This document shows positions 43,652-53,188 of a stretch of DNA of 64,000 bases, one piece after another; positions within the stretch are counted from its first letter, which is position 1; the number at the start of each line of letters is the position of its first letter. A program made the translations under genes and the position numbers. Source of the stretch: CAJQQY01 sp045106765 (GTDB lineage Bacteria; Bacteroidota; Bacteroidia; Chitinophagales; Saprospiraceae); NCBI GenBank assembly GCA_045106765.1, contig JBGCFD010000222.1, positions 1 through 64,000 of the forward strand. The letters run 5' to 3'. Under the pieces are notes generated by a model that was given only the letters and a program-made list of their open reading frames with translations, did no database searches and was not told the DNA's origin.

Positions 43652-45471
43652 TCTCCATCTAATTTATCGTACCATAATATTTTTAATAAATAACTGGTGA
43701 TTAGAAAAATCACAAAAGCGATAGTGAAATTTTGAAATGCCTTAATGATTAAATAAATCGGCATCACCACCAAAGTCATTTGCCAAACAATTCCAATTAA
43801 GACATTTAACATATCGATTTTAAAATTTTCATTGGCTTTAAAATCAGGATTGTCTGCTTTTAATTTTTTAATAATTGGATTCCAAAAACCCCAAGGGCGA
43901 GTATCATGATAGAATTTTTTCAAAACTTCTTCATTGTCAGGCGGAGTCAAAAGTGTTCCTAAAATACATCCCAAAAATGACACCGCTAAGATGATGGGAA
44001 AAATATAAATCGCAGAAGTCTCTGGAAATAAACCTGGCACAAAAGTCGAAGCCAAGAGTCCTCCAAACATTCCAAAGAAATAACCATATCCATTGAATCT
44101 CCACCAAATCCATTTTAAAACATTCGCCGCAGCATACCCACCATAAAGTGCTGAAGTAATCCACAATGTCAACGAATTTATCGACTCCGCAAAAAAACCT
44201 CCGATTACTCCAATCACAACTAAAATTAAAGAAGACCAATAACTCATTCGAATATATCTTTTGCTAGAAGCAGTTGGGTTGATATATTTTTTGTACAAAT
44301 CATTGACGAGATAAGCGGGGGCAGCATTAATAAACGCCGCAAATGTTCCCATGAATGCAGCCAACAATCCTGCAAGTAAAAGTCCTTGAAAACCAATCGG
44401 GACAAATCGCTCAATCGCCAAGGGTAAGACTAATTCAAAATCAACATCTTTTCCCATTGCCTGAAATTCTGGAATCAAATAGACTAAAGATAAAACCGCA
44501 AATCCTGCGATCATCAAATACCTCGGAAAGAATAAAACTAAATTGGTCAAGCCACTCATCTTGGCAGCTTCGGCAGGAGACCGAGTGGAGAGTACTCGCT
44601 GCATATCGTAGCTCGGAACCGGGCCGGCAAGACTCGCAAATATTCCCTTAAAAATCATCATCATCACCAAGTAACCAATCAACTGAAAACCATCCGAATC
44701 AATTTTATCATTGACACTATCCAAATAACCCGTCCAATCCAATCCCAATTCCCAACCAAAAAATAGGTTTTCCCACCCTTCAGGAACGGCTTCCGTAATC
44801 TGCTCCGCACTCACATTTGTAAAAGCAATATAACCAATCACAAAACATGAAATCGTCATAATTACAAATTGTAAAACTTCTGTTATGACCACACTATACA
44901 TTCCTCCTTTGATGGCATAAAGTGTCGTGATGCCAATGATTGCCAAAGCATAAGCTTGCTCAGATGTGATGACTAAACTGCCAATCATAAATGATAAATC
45001 CCATGGGAAAAATATAGTGGCGAATTTTCCAATACCCACAAAAAAATAAGCGATAAATCCAAATACACTTATGACCGCAAAAATAGTCACGATAATATGT
45101 GAAAGTCTTCCACCTAGTTCATCTCCAAATCGTGTCGTAATCCATTGCGCTCCCGTCATCACATTGGACCGCCGCAGCCAGATGGCTAAAAATATCATCA
45201 CAAAAATCTGATTCCAAACAGGCCATAACCAAGGAATCCAAGCACTCTTTAATCCATAGACAAATAAAATTGTAACCGTCCACATTGTTCCTGAAATATC
45301 AAACATCCCAGAGGCATTGGACAGCCCGAGGTAGTACCATTTGATTTTATTGTCTCCTAAAAAATAGGAATTTAACCCACGAGATGCTTTTTTAGAAATC
45401 CAAAAACCAATCAACACAGTTGTGACTAAATAAAAAATAACAATAGAAATATCGATAGGATGGAGATTCAT
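43639..45471 (-). CDS. Sodium:solute symporter family transporter
   Basis: Inner-membrane SSS-family sugar symporter, 610 aa from the ATG at 45471 (MNLHPIDISIVIFYL). A longer frame up to 45546 runs into the palindromic operator and is unlikely. About 14-15 membrane helices; marks are RRSNVMTGAQWITTRFGDELGG, LSNASGMFDISGTMW, AYALAIIGITTLYAIKGGMYSVVITEVLQF with the family G-G-x-x-x-V-x-x-T-D/E-V-x-Q signature, and LLAAFMGTFAAFINAAPAYLVNDLY. It leads the operon with DUF4434 and AGE, so an amino sugar or mannose-type sugar is the likely substrate. Confidence 0.92.
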   Translation of the reverse strand: MNLHPIDISIVIFYLVTTVLIGFWISKKASRGLNSYFLGDNKIKWYYLGLSNASGMFDISGTMWTVTILFVYGLKSAWIPWLWPVWNQIFVMIFLAIWLRRSNVMTGAQWITTRFGDELGGRLSHIIVTIFAVISVFGFIAYFFVGIGKFATIFFPWDLSFMIGSLVITSEQAYALAIIGITTLYAIKGGMYSVVITEVLQFVIMTISCFVIGYIAFTNVSAEQITEAVPEGWENLFFGWELGLDWTGYLDSVNDKIDSDGFQLIGYLVMMMIFKGIFASLAGPVPSYDMQRVLSTRSPAEAAKMSGLTNLVLFFPRYLMIAGFAVLSLVYLIPEFQAMGKDVDFELVLPLAIERFVPIGFQGLLLAGLLAAFMGTFAAFINAAPAYLVNDLYKKYINPTASSKRYIRMSYWSSLILVVIGVIGGFFAESINSLTLWITSALYGGYAAANVLKWIWWRFNGYGYFFGMFGGLLASTFVPGLFPETSAIYIFPIILAVSFLGCILGTLLTPPDNEEVLKKFYHDTRPWGFWNPIIKKLKADNPDFKANENFKIDMLNVLIGIVWQMTLVVMPIYLIIKAFQNFTIAFVIFLITSYLLKILWYDKLDGECYP

Positions 45472-45532
45472 ACAGTTTTTCGTTTGCGAAAGATTAGCAA
45501 TAAAAATGCACAATTTAAAAAAAATAATTTGG

Positions 45533-45548
45533 CTGTGTTCGCACACAG
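45533..45548. promoter_or_regulatory. LacI-type operator upstream of the symporter operon
   Basis: CTGTGTTCGCACACAG, a 16-bp palindrome with one mismatch and a central CG, 62 bp upstream of the symporter start. It differs by one base from the perfect palindrome between lacI and susC (62371-62386). A central-CG palindrome of this size is typical of LacI-family sites. Confidence 0.75.
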
Positions 45549-45581
45549 AAAAAATTTTAGCTAAATTTATAGCTTATTTCA

Positions 45582-45649
45582 AGATTCTTCTACAAATTCT
45601 GTGATTGAGGTTAATTTAAAAATGAAATACAGAATTTGTCGAAGAATCT
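45582..45649. repeat. Long imperfect palindrome
   Basis: AGATTCTTCTACAAATTCTG(T) at 45582-45602 pairs with (A)CAGAATTTGTCGAAGAATCT at 45629-45649, with one mismatch and a 26-nt loop. The arms resemble those of the hairpin at 14927-14964 (TTCTTGGACAAATTCT). It lies between the divergent symporter operon and the nagB relic. It could be a mobile palindrome or an old terminator. Confidence 0.65.
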
Positions 45650-45701
45650 ATTTCATTAAAAATAAGAATAATGACTGATTCTCCCCCAAAAAACTATTTA
45701 A

Positions 45702-45863
45702 CTCGATATCGAGGATATTCCAACCAAAATTTATAATAGTTCATTTGAGGTTTCCAGAGCAGTTGCAAAAGAGATAGATGCGCTCATAAAAGAAAAGACA
45801 GAACGAAATAAACTTTGTGTTTTGGGCCTAGCAACAGGTTCAACTCCAACTTCAGTTGGTTGA
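45702..45863 (+). pseudogene. nagB: nagB relic (glucosamine-6-phosphate deaminase, N-terminal piece)
   Basis: Reads DIPTKIYNSSFEVSRAVAKE, then IDALIKEKTERNKLC, VLGLATGSTPTSVG and stop. This matches the N-terminus of NagB, with the VLGLATGSTPT substrate loop intact. An in-frame stop lies just before it (45699) and the frame ends at 45863; of a protein usually near 260 aa or more, only about 53 residues remain. NagB converts GlcN-6-P to fructose-6-P, so this is a lost amino-sugar catabolic gene beside an AGE operon and GH92 genes. Confidence 0.85.
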
Positions 45864-45987
45864 TGTAATCTACGGGAGAAATTCACCTCAATGAAATTAA
45901 TTAGAATCCAAAAAGTCATTGTCAAAAGATATTTCTTTGAAAAGACTTAATATCAACAAACCATAAAACTCTAAGGAAAAACAAACT

Positions 45988-48168
45988 ATGAAGAAATCCT
46001 ATTCAATTTATTTTTTAATCATCCTCATCTTTTTCAGTTGTGAAAAAAATGAAATCAATTCTCCAATTTCTCCTTCTCTCACTTCTCACGCTAATCCATT
46101 TATCGGGACCGATGGAAAAGGGAAAACTTATCCTGGTGCAGCTGTTCCATTTGGAATGATTCAACTCAGTCCTGACAATGGAAGAAATGGTTGGGATTGG
46201 ATATCAGGCTACTTTTATCCTGATTCGGTGATTGCAGGATTTAGTCATTTACATTTGAGTGGAACAGGTGCGGGTGATTTGTATGATATTTCATTTTTAC
46301 CAATTTCAGGAGAATTAAGAAAAGCTAAATTAGATGATTTAAATAAAAATGTAACAATACATTCCCGTTTTTCTCATGAGCGAGAAAAAGCAAGTCCAGG
46401 ATACTATCAAGTATATTTAGATGATTATAATGTGAATGTAGAATTGACCGTTACAGAAAGAACAGGTTTGCAAAAATATACTTTTGAAAAAGAAGATAAA
46501 CGAGTTCGATTGCATTTAGGATATACTCGAAATTGGGATAGCATCACAGAAAGTTATGTAAAAATCGTCAACGATTCGACTATCGTTGGTTGCCGAAATT
46601 CAGTAGGTTGGGCAAGAGATCAAAAGGTTTATTTTACCTCTATTTTCTCTTCTCCTTTTACTTATGAGTTGAGTGATTTTGGGAAAAAAGTAACCGGTGA
46701 TTCGATTAATGGAAAAGATATTTTAGCGGAGTTTTCTTTTTCAGAAAAAGAAGTGATGGTCAAAACAGGAATCAGTTCAGTCAGCACTCAAAATGCAAAA
46801 CTCAACTTAACTAGCGAACAAATTGGTTTTGATTTTGAAGGAGTTTATCAAGCGGCAAAAAAACGTTGGGAAACTGCTTTCCAAAAAATAGAGGTTCAAG
46901 CTAGTCCAGATAATTTGACTCAATTTTACACCGCCATGTATCATTCTATGCTTGCGCCGACACTCTTTTCTGATATCAATGGAGATTACAAAGGCACCGA
47001 TGGGAAAATTTGGAAAACTGAAAATCATGCGCGTTATTCCACCTATTCTTTGTGGGATACTTATCGAGCCTTGCATCCTTGGTTGACCATTGCAGCTCCT
47101 GAGAAAGTGGAAGGACTACTCTACTCCATGTTACAATTTTATGATGAAAATGAATTGCTGCCTGTTTGGAATATGCAAGGAAGTGAAACCAATATGATGA
47201 TGGGCTATCACGCAGTACCTGTTTTAGCAGATGCTATTTTAAAAGGTTTTTCCATAGATAAAACTAAAGCATACGAAGCGATGAAGGCAAGTGCTATGCA
47301 AGATGAATTTGGGATAAAAGAATATAAAGAATTGGGTTATGTCCCTTTTGAAAATGGCAGTTGGAATGTTTCAAAGACATTAGAATATGCTTTTGATGAT
47401 TGGTGTATCGCACAAATTGCTAATCATTTAGGGAAAAAAGAAGACCATGAATATTTCTTAAAACGCTCTGCCAATTATCGAAATCACTATGATGCAACTA
47501 CTGGATTTTTTCGAGCAAAATCAAAAGATAAAACTTGGAAAAAAAATCTTGATCCACTTTCTTACGAGTCCGAAGATTACTGCGAAGCGAACGCATGGCA
47601 ATACTATTGGTATGTTCCGCAAAATGTAGATGACTTAATTCAATTGACGGGAGGCGCAAATTTTTTTGGAGAAAAATTAGATAGAATGTTTGAGCTCCAA
47701 CAATCTTCTGAAGAAACACCAGATTGGATTTCTGGATATATCGGTCAATATGTTCACGGAAATGAACCTAGTCATCATGTGCCATATCTTTATCAATATA
47801 TAGGTGAAGGAAAAAAAACACAACAACGAGTTCGTCAAATCATGGATGAATTATACACGACTCAACCTAATGGTTTGGCTGGAAATGAAGATTGTGGACA
47901 AATGTCTGCGTGGTATCTTTTTAGTGCATTAGGATTTTATCCTGTGAATCCAGCGGATGGAAAATATATTTTAGGAAGTCCTGAAGTGAAATCAGCGACG
48001 ATTCATTTACCTAACAAAAAAACATTCCAAATCAAAACTAAAAATCAGTCAAAAGAAAATGTTTACGTGAAATCAGTTCGATTAAATGGAGAAAAATTAA
48101 ACGAATTTTATATCACTCATCAACAAATAATGGAAGGAGGAGAATTAGTTTTTGAAATGAAAAATTAG
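45988..48168 (+). CDS. GH92 alpha-mannosidase lipoprotein
   Basis: A 726-aa Ca2+-dependent exo-alpha-mannosidase of family GH92. Lipobox FFSC, then E. The N-terminal domain opens with ANPFIGTDGKGKTYPGAAVPFGMIQLSPD and GFSHLHLSGTGAGDLYDI. The catalytic C-terminal barrel has FYTAMYHSMLAPTLFSDINGDY, YSTYSLWDTYRALHPWLTI, WNMQGSETNMMMGYHAVPVLADA, HGNEPSHHVPYLYQYIGEG and GLAGNEDCGQMSAWYLFSALGFYP. The acidic catalytic region is in the last blocks. The linkage (1,2, 1,3 or 1,4) cannot be told. It starts a two-gene GH92 pair 40 bp apart. Confidence 0.95.
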   Translation: MKKSYSIYFLIILIFFSCEKNEINSPISPSLTSHANPFIGTDGKGKTYPGAAVPFGMIQLSPDNGRNGWDWISGYFYPDSVIAGFSHLHLSGTGAGDLYDISFLPISGELRKAKLDDLNKNVTIHSRFSHEREKASPGYYQVYLDDYNVNVELTVTERTGLQKYTFEKEDKRVRLHLGYTRNWDSITESYVKIVNDSTIVGCRNSVGWARDQKVYFTSIFSSPFTYELSDFGKKVTGDSINGKDILAEFSFSEKEVMVKTGISSVSTQNAKLNLTSEQIGFDFEGVYQAAKKRWETAFQKIEVQASPDNLTQFYTAMYHSMLAPTLFSDINGDYKGTDGKIWKTENHARYSTYSLWDTYRALHPWLTIAAPEKVEGLLYSMLQFYDENELLPVWNMQGSETNMMMGYHAVPVLADAILKGFSIDKTKAYEAMKASAMQDEFGIKEYKELGYVPFENGSWNVSKTLEYAFDDWCIAQIANHLGKKEDHEYFLKRSANYRNHYDATTGFFRAKSKDKTWKKNLDPLSYESEDYCEANAWQYYWYVPQNVDDLIQLTGGANFFGEKLDRMFELQQSSEETPDWISGYIGQYVHGNEPSHHVPYLYQYIGEGKKTQQRVRQIMDELYTTQPNGLAGNEDCGQMSAWYLFSALGFYPVNPADGKYILGSPEVKSATIHLPNKKTFQIKTKNQSKENVYVKSVRLNGEKLNEFYITHQQIMEGGELVFEMKN

Positions 48169-48208
48169 AAACTCCGCCAAAATTAATTATTCTAAATTAA
48201 ACAAACTT

Positions 48209-50455
48209 ATGAGAAAAGCACTCATTATAACAATACTTTTACAATCAATCATTTCTTTCGCTCAAACGCCCATTGACTTCGTTGATCCATTCATTGGAAC
48301 ATCAAACTACGGCGCAACCAACCCAGGAGCAGTAATGCCCGCAGGAATGGTTTCCGTCGTTCCTTTCAATGTAGCATTTAAAAAAGGAGAAGAAAATAAA
48401 TTTGAAAAAGATAGCGAATGGCACTCCCGACCTTATGTTTTTGAAAATAAATTTTTAACAGGATTTACTCATGTTAATTTAAGTGGCGTAGGTTGTCCTG
48501 ACTTGGGAAGTATCATTTTAATGCCCACTACAGGCGAACTAGAATTTGACTCAGAAAAAAATGGGACCACCTATTCTAATGAAAAAGCATCTCCTGGTTA
48601 CTACACCAACACCTTAGATAAATACAATGTCAAAACTGAAATGTCAGCGACGCTTCGAACAGGAATCAGTCGTTACACATTTCCCGAAGGGCAAAGTAAT
48701 ATTTTTTTAAATCTAGGTTTAGGACTTACCAATGAGACAGGTGCAATGTTGCAAATCAAATCCGATACTGAAATAGAAGGTTATAAATTGATTGGAACTT
48801 TTTGCTACAATCCAGAAGATGTTCGACCAGTTTTTTTTGTGGCAAAATTTTCTAAGCCTGCTAAAAATTATGGTGCTTGGAAAAAAATGCCAGCCTTAAA
48901 AGGTGTCGAAGGTGCTTGGACAAAATACAATGACAAATACAAACCTTATGAAAAATATCACCATCAAATGGTCGGTGAAAATATTGGAACTTATTTTTCT
49001 TTTGACACAGAGGAAGGAGAAACGATTGAAGTAAAAGTAGGGGTTTCCTACGTGAGTATTGAAAATGCCAGAAAAAACCTAGAAGCGGAGCAACCCAATT
49101 TTGACTTGCAAGTCACTCATAATCAAGCAGTTAAAAAATGGAACGACTTGCTCAATCGAATAAAAATTGAAGGGGGAACAAAAGAAGAAAAAACTATTTT
49201 CTATTCGGCATTGTACCACGTTTTACTGCATCCAAATATCATTCAAGATGTCAATGGCGAATATCCAACCATGGAATCTTATGGCGTAAAAAATGCTAAT
49301 GGAAAGAATCGTTATACTGTTTTTTCGCTTTGGGATACCTATCGAAATGTTCATCCTTTCCTTTCGCTCGTCTATCCTGACTTGCAAACTGACATGGTAA
49401 ATTCGATGTTAGAAATGTATAAAGAAAGTGGTTGGTTACCCAAATGGGAACTGCTTGGCATGGAAACTTCCGTCATGGTTGGTGACCCCGCGACTCCTGT
49501 CATTGCTGATACTTATCTGCGAGGTCTGAGAAATTTCGATACCGAATTAGCTTTCGAAGCTATGAAAAAATCAGCCACTCAACTTGAAAATAATAAGCTA
49601 CGTCCTGGCATTCAATTTTATGATAAAATGGGTTACATTCCCGAAAGTACGAAAGGTGATATTTGGGGTGGAACAGTTTCTACGACTTTGGAATATAATA
49701 TTTCGGATTGGAACTTAGGGCAATTTGCCAAAGCATTAGGCAAAAAAGAAGATGCTGCTTTTTTTGAGGAACGCTCCAAATCTTATCGAAAATATTTTGA
49801 TAATTCAACTGGTATGTTGCGCCCAATTATGGATGATGGAAACTGGCTCGACCCATTTAACCCTGAAGCTGGAAAAAATTTTGAACCAGTCATTGGTTTT
49901 GTCGAAGGCAATGCTTGGCAATATCGTTTTTATGTACCGCATGATATTAAAGGTTTAATTTCACTACTAGGCGGAGAGAAAAAATTCATTGAGGAGTTGC
50001 AAAAATGTTTTGATACCGATAATTATGATATGGCAAATGAACCTGACATCACCTATCCATATTTATTTAATTATGTAAAAGGCGAAGAATGGCGAACGCA
50101 GAAAAAAGTACGTGAACTGATTCGAAAATATTATTTCCAAGCGTCCGACGGCATCCCTGGGAATGATGATACTGGAACACTTTCGACTTGGTTGTTATTT
50201 AGTATGATGGGACTTTATCCTGATTGCCCAGGGAATATGGATTACACTTTAACCTCTCCTATTTTTGATAAAATAACAATACAATTACATCCTGATTTTT
50301 ATGTTGGAAAAAACATCATCATCGAGACCTCAAATAATAAAAACGATAACCATTTGATTGAAAAAATTAAGTGGAATAAGAAAAAACATAAAAGTTATTT
50401 TATCAATCATCATGATTTAGTGAAAGGTGGGAAGTTGAAGTTTTATCTAAAATAA
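48209..50455 (+). CDS. GH92 alpha-mannosidase, second copy
   Basis: A 748-aa GH92 enzyme with a cleavable signal (LIITILLQSIISFAQ). Marks: VDPFIGTSNYGATNPGAVMPAGMVSVVPFN, GFTHVNLSGVGCPDLGSI, TVFSLWDTYRNVHPFLSLVYP, WELLGMETSVMVGDPATPVIADTY, ANEPDITYPYLFNYVKGEEW and GIPGNDDTGTLSTWLLFSMMGLYPD. It differs from the preceding copy at key positions (ANEPDITYPYLF in place of GNEPSHHVPYLY), so the two should attack different linkages. It is soluble periplasmic rather than lipid-anchored. Confidence 0.95.
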   Translation: MRKALIITILLQSIISFAQTPIDFVDPFIGTSNYGATNPGAVMPAGMVSVVPFNVAFKKGEENKFEKDSEWHSRPYVFENKFLTGFTHVNLSGVGCPDLGSIILMPTTGELEFDSEKNGTTYSNEKASPGYYTNTLDKYNVKTEMSATLRTGISRYTFPEGQSNIFLNLGLGLTNETGAMLQIKSDTEIEGYKLIGTFCYNPEDVRPVFFVAKFSKPAKNYGAWKKMPALKGVEGAWTKYNDKYKPYEKYHHQMVGENIGTYFSFDTEEGETIEVKVGVSYVSIENARKNLEAEQPNFDLQVTHNQAVKKWNDLLNRIKIEGGTKEEKTIFYSALYHVLLHPNIIQDVNGEYPTMESYGVKNANGKNRYTVFSLWDTYRNVHPFLSLVYPDLQTDMVNSMLEMYKESGWLPKWELLGMETSVMVGDPATPVIADTYLRGLRNFDTELAFEAMKKSATQLENNKLRPGIQFYDKMGYIPESTKGDIWGGTVSTTLEYNISDWNLGQFAKALGKKEDAAFFEERSKSYRKYFDNSTGMLRPIMDDGNWLDPFNPEAGKNFEPVIGFVEGNAWQYRFYVPHDIKGLISLLGGEKKFIEELQKCFDTDNYDMANEPDITYPYLFNYVKGEEWRTQKKVRELIRKYYFQASDGIPGNDDTGTLSTWLLFSMMGLYPDCPGNMDYTLTSPIFDKITIQLHPDFYVGKNIIIETSNNKNDNHLIEKIKWNKKKHKSYFINHHDLVKGGKLKFYLK

Positions 50456-50466
50456 AATAAAATGAG

Positions 50467-50761
50467 ATGAAACTTAAATCTATCATTTTTTTAGTTCTTG
50501 CATTAACCATAGTGTTATCCAGAAGGAGTTGAGTTTTCATTTTTCAAATGATATAAAAAATTACAAAAATAAATTTCATTGAGCTTTCTTCTGCTCAAAA
50601 AAAAACCAGTTGAGGGAATTTCTTTTTTCTATAAAAAAATAGAAAATGAAAATACTCGATATTTAAAAATCAAAGTAAAACGACAAGATAAAATTCCAAC
50701 AGGAATGTCTGGAGAAGGAAAAAATACATGCTTATTTATTAATGAAATAATTGTGGAATAA
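50467..50761 (+). pseudogene. Truncated discoidin-module protein
   Basis: Begins with a signal-like MKLKSIIFLVLALTIVLSRR then stops. A second frame, 50579-50761, ends RYLKIKVKRQDKIPTGMSGE...CLFINEIIVE. This matches the end of the GH20 protein (VKVLVERFGKIPEGM...AWLFVDEIIVE). Internal deletion and frameshift removed the rest. It shows that a further gene with the shared C-terminal module once followed the GH92 pair. Confidence 0.75.
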
Positions 50762-50835
50762 ACATTGGATAATTGTTTTTGTTACAGCTTTTGCAAGTAT
50801 GATTTTTATGTGATATTTTATAGAAAATTTATATT

Positions 50836-53049
50836 TTGAAATATACTCCATATATCGCTGTACTCTTCTTATGTTTTTGTAGCATTGGTTTTACAAAAAT
50901 GCCAACTGTTATGGATAGTATTGAAACGACATTTGCCTTTACTCCTGAAGAATTAGTCAAAAACCATTTTATCAAAGGCAGTTGCCAAAATGTTTATAAT
51001 ATTCAAACCATCGGGAATGAATTGGGGCTTGGCTATTTTTCCAATGCGGAAGACGTTCTAGGAATTTCTAAAGGCATCATTATTTCTACTGGTAATATTG
51101 AAGATGCTGTAGGCCCTAACAATGACATTGGAACGACTACAACATTTAATAATATTATTGGAGATGAAGATTTAGATATTTTTTCTACGAGTGTAGTGAT
51201 CGATGCCACAGGAATTGAATTTGATTTTATTCCTTTTTCGAATCAAGTGACTTTTAAATATGCTTTTGCTTCGGAAGAATATTGTGAATTTGTAGGATCT
51301 ATCTTTAATGATAATTTTGGATTTTTTGTCAGCGGTCCAGGTATTAGTGGAGAATTTTTTAACGATGCGATTAATGTAGCGACGATTCCCAATTCCAATG
51401 ATTATGTTTCTATCAACACCGTTAATCATATTTCAAATTCTAGTTTTTATGTAAAAAATGAACTACCAGAAGATGCTACTCAATGTGGAATTCCCTCTAG
51501 TGCTAACTATTTGGAGGAAATAGAATTTGATGGATTTACCACGCCACTCAAAGCTACGATTGATGTCATTCCATGTGAGACTTATCATATTCGATTAGTG
51601 GTTGGTGATGTGGGAGATGATAAATTAGACTCAGCTGTTTTTTTAGAAACAAAAAGTTTTGACCTTGGTGGGGAAGTAAGTGTCGTTGCCAAATCTGCTG
51701 GAAGCAATGAACCAATTGCCTACGAAAATTGTCGAAATGGAGAGTTCATTTTTACTCGTGGGACTAATTCAAATTTGTCTCAGCCCTTACCAGTTGACTT
51801 TGTGATTAGCCCAATTTCGGAAGCTATTTCAGGAGTAGATTTTGAACCTTTGCCCTCGTCCATAACTATTCCTGTAGGACAAAATACGTACACCCTTCCA
51901 GTCAATATTTTACCTGATAATCTTGTGGAGACTCCCGAATTATTACGTTTGGATATTTTATTTGACTGTGAGTGTTTGGCATCTTCAGCAGCAGATTTAT
52001 TCATTGAAGACCTAGTGGAATTAGAAGGAACTTTTGAGGAAATTTATGTTTGTCCAGACCAAGAATTCACCATCGGGCCAACGGTGACGGGCGGTGCAGC
52101 GCCTTATGAATTTATTTGGAATACTTCTGCCACTACTCCAAGGTTGACAGAAACGGTTGATCAGCCCACCCATTTTACCGTAACAATTACCGATGGATGT
52201 GGTGATACGACGCTTGCCATTGCAGGCATTGGCATTCAAAATCAGCCGACTGCAACACTTAGCGGAACGGCGCAAATTTGTGAAGGTGATACGGCATTTT
52301 TGAATGTGGAAATGGAAGGAAATCCACCTTGGTCAATTAATTATTCGATAGATGGATTGGAACAACCGACGCTAGAAAATATTTCTAACAATCCTTTTAC
52401 ATTACCTATTTATGAAACTGGAGAGTATGAATTATTAGATTTTACGGATGCGTATTGTGAAGGAATTGCAGTCGGCATTGGGAATGTCACTTCTAATGGA
52501 GTTGAGTTGAGTTATACTTTTTCTCCTCCGTCTTGCCCCGGTGCAAATGATGGTTCAATTGATCTAAATGTTTCAGCAGGTATTCCACCCTATTCTATTC
52601 TTTGGGATAAAATAGTCAACGATGACATGAATCCAACTGAACTAACAGCAGGCACTTATAACATTAGTCTTACGGATGCAAATGATTGTCTAATTTCAGA
52701 GACGATTGAATTGCTTAATCCTGAAAGTTATAATCCAGATTGTATCAATAATTTATTTTATGTACCCAATGCTTTTTCGCCAAATGACGATGGAGAGAAT
52801 GATTTATTCACGATTTATTTTGCGGAAAATAATTTTATTACTAATGTTAAAAAGGTAAGCGTTTTTAGTCGTTGGGGTGATTTGATTTTAGAAAAAAACA
52901 ATATACTTACAAATCCGAGTATTGATATTTGGGATGGAAAATTTAAGGGTAAAAAAATGAATGTGGGTATTTTTGTTTGGATGATGGAGGTAGAATTATT
53001 GGATGGAACTAGTCAAATTTTTTCTGGAGATCTAACTTTAGTAAAATGA
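50836..53049 (+). CDS. Choice-of-anchor L protein with gliding-motility-type C-terminal domain
   Basis: A 737-aa secreted surface protein starting at TTG, which alone includes the signal peptide (YIAVLFLCFCSIGFTK). A choice-of-anchor-L-like domain spans about residues 40-275: ISKGIIISTGNIEDAVGPN, FDFIPFSNQVTFKYAFASEEYCEF, FGFFVSGPGI. Ig-like and SprB-type repeats follow (GAAPYEFIWNTSATTPRL; GIPPYSILWDKI...LTAGTYNISLTDANDC). The end is a CHU_C/type B type IX secretion signal with FYVPNAFSPNDDGENDLFTIYF and VSVFSRWGDLILEKNN. It should be exported by the type IX secretion system and act in adhesion. It is not obviously linked to the sugar genes. Confidence 0.9.
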   Translation: MKYTPYIAVLFLCFCSIGFTKMPTVMDSIETTFAFTPEELVKNHFIKGSCQNVYNIQTIGNELGLGYFSNAEDVLGISKGIIISTGNIEDAVGPNNDIGTTTTFNNIIGDEDLDIFSTSVVIDATGIEFDFIPFSNQVTFKYAFASEEYCEFVGSIFNDNFGFFVSGPGISGEFFNDAINVATIPNSNDYVSINTVNHISNSSFYVKNELPEDATQCGIPSSANYLEEIEFDGFTTPLKATIDVIPCETYHIRLVVGDVGDDKLDSAVFLETKSFDLGGEVSVVAKSAGSNEPIAYENCRNGEFIFTRGTNSNLSQPLPVDFVISPISEAISGVDFEPLPSSITIPVGQNTYTLPVNILPDNLVETPELLRLDILFDCECLASSAADLFIEDLVELEGTFEEIYVCPDQEFTIGPTVTGGAAPYEFIWNTSATTPRLTETVDQPTHFTVTITDGCGDTTLAIAGIGIQNQPTATLSGTAQICEGDTAFLNVEMEGNPPWSINYSIDGLEQPTLENISNNPFTLPIYETGEYELLDFTDAYCEGIAVGIGNVTSNGVELSYTFSPPSCPGANDGSIDLNVSAGIPPYSILWDKIVNDDMNPTELTAGTYNISLTDANDCLISETIELLNPESYNPDCINNLFYVPNAFSPNDDGENDLFTIYFAENNFITNVKKVSVFSRWGDLILEKNNILTNPSIDIWDGKFKGKKMNVGIFVWMMEVELLDGTSQIFSGDLTLVK

Positions 53050-53060
53050 TTTTTAGATTA

Positions 53061-53129
53061 ATGAAATTTATGAAAAACGTAGTTTTCCTTTTTCTAATTA
53101 TTGTAGTGATGGAATCACAAGAGATATAA
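53061..53129 (+). pseudogene. Possible signal-peptide remnant
   Basis: MKFMKNVVFLFLIIVVMESQEI then stop: 22 residues that look like a signal peptide with nothing behind it, 11 bp after the previous gene. Like the 50467 relic it may be the start of a deleted secreted protein. A chance open frame is the alternative. Confidence 0.3.
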
Positions 53130-53188
53130 GATATATCTTTTAGCATAAGATAGTCTAGAATCAGATCCATAAAAATACTGTACTTTTT

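Noticed and set aside
45472..45546. N-terminal extension of the symporter (25 residues from 45546)
   Set aside because: The extension reads through the LacI-type palindrome and the natural membrane-protein start is the ATG at 45471.
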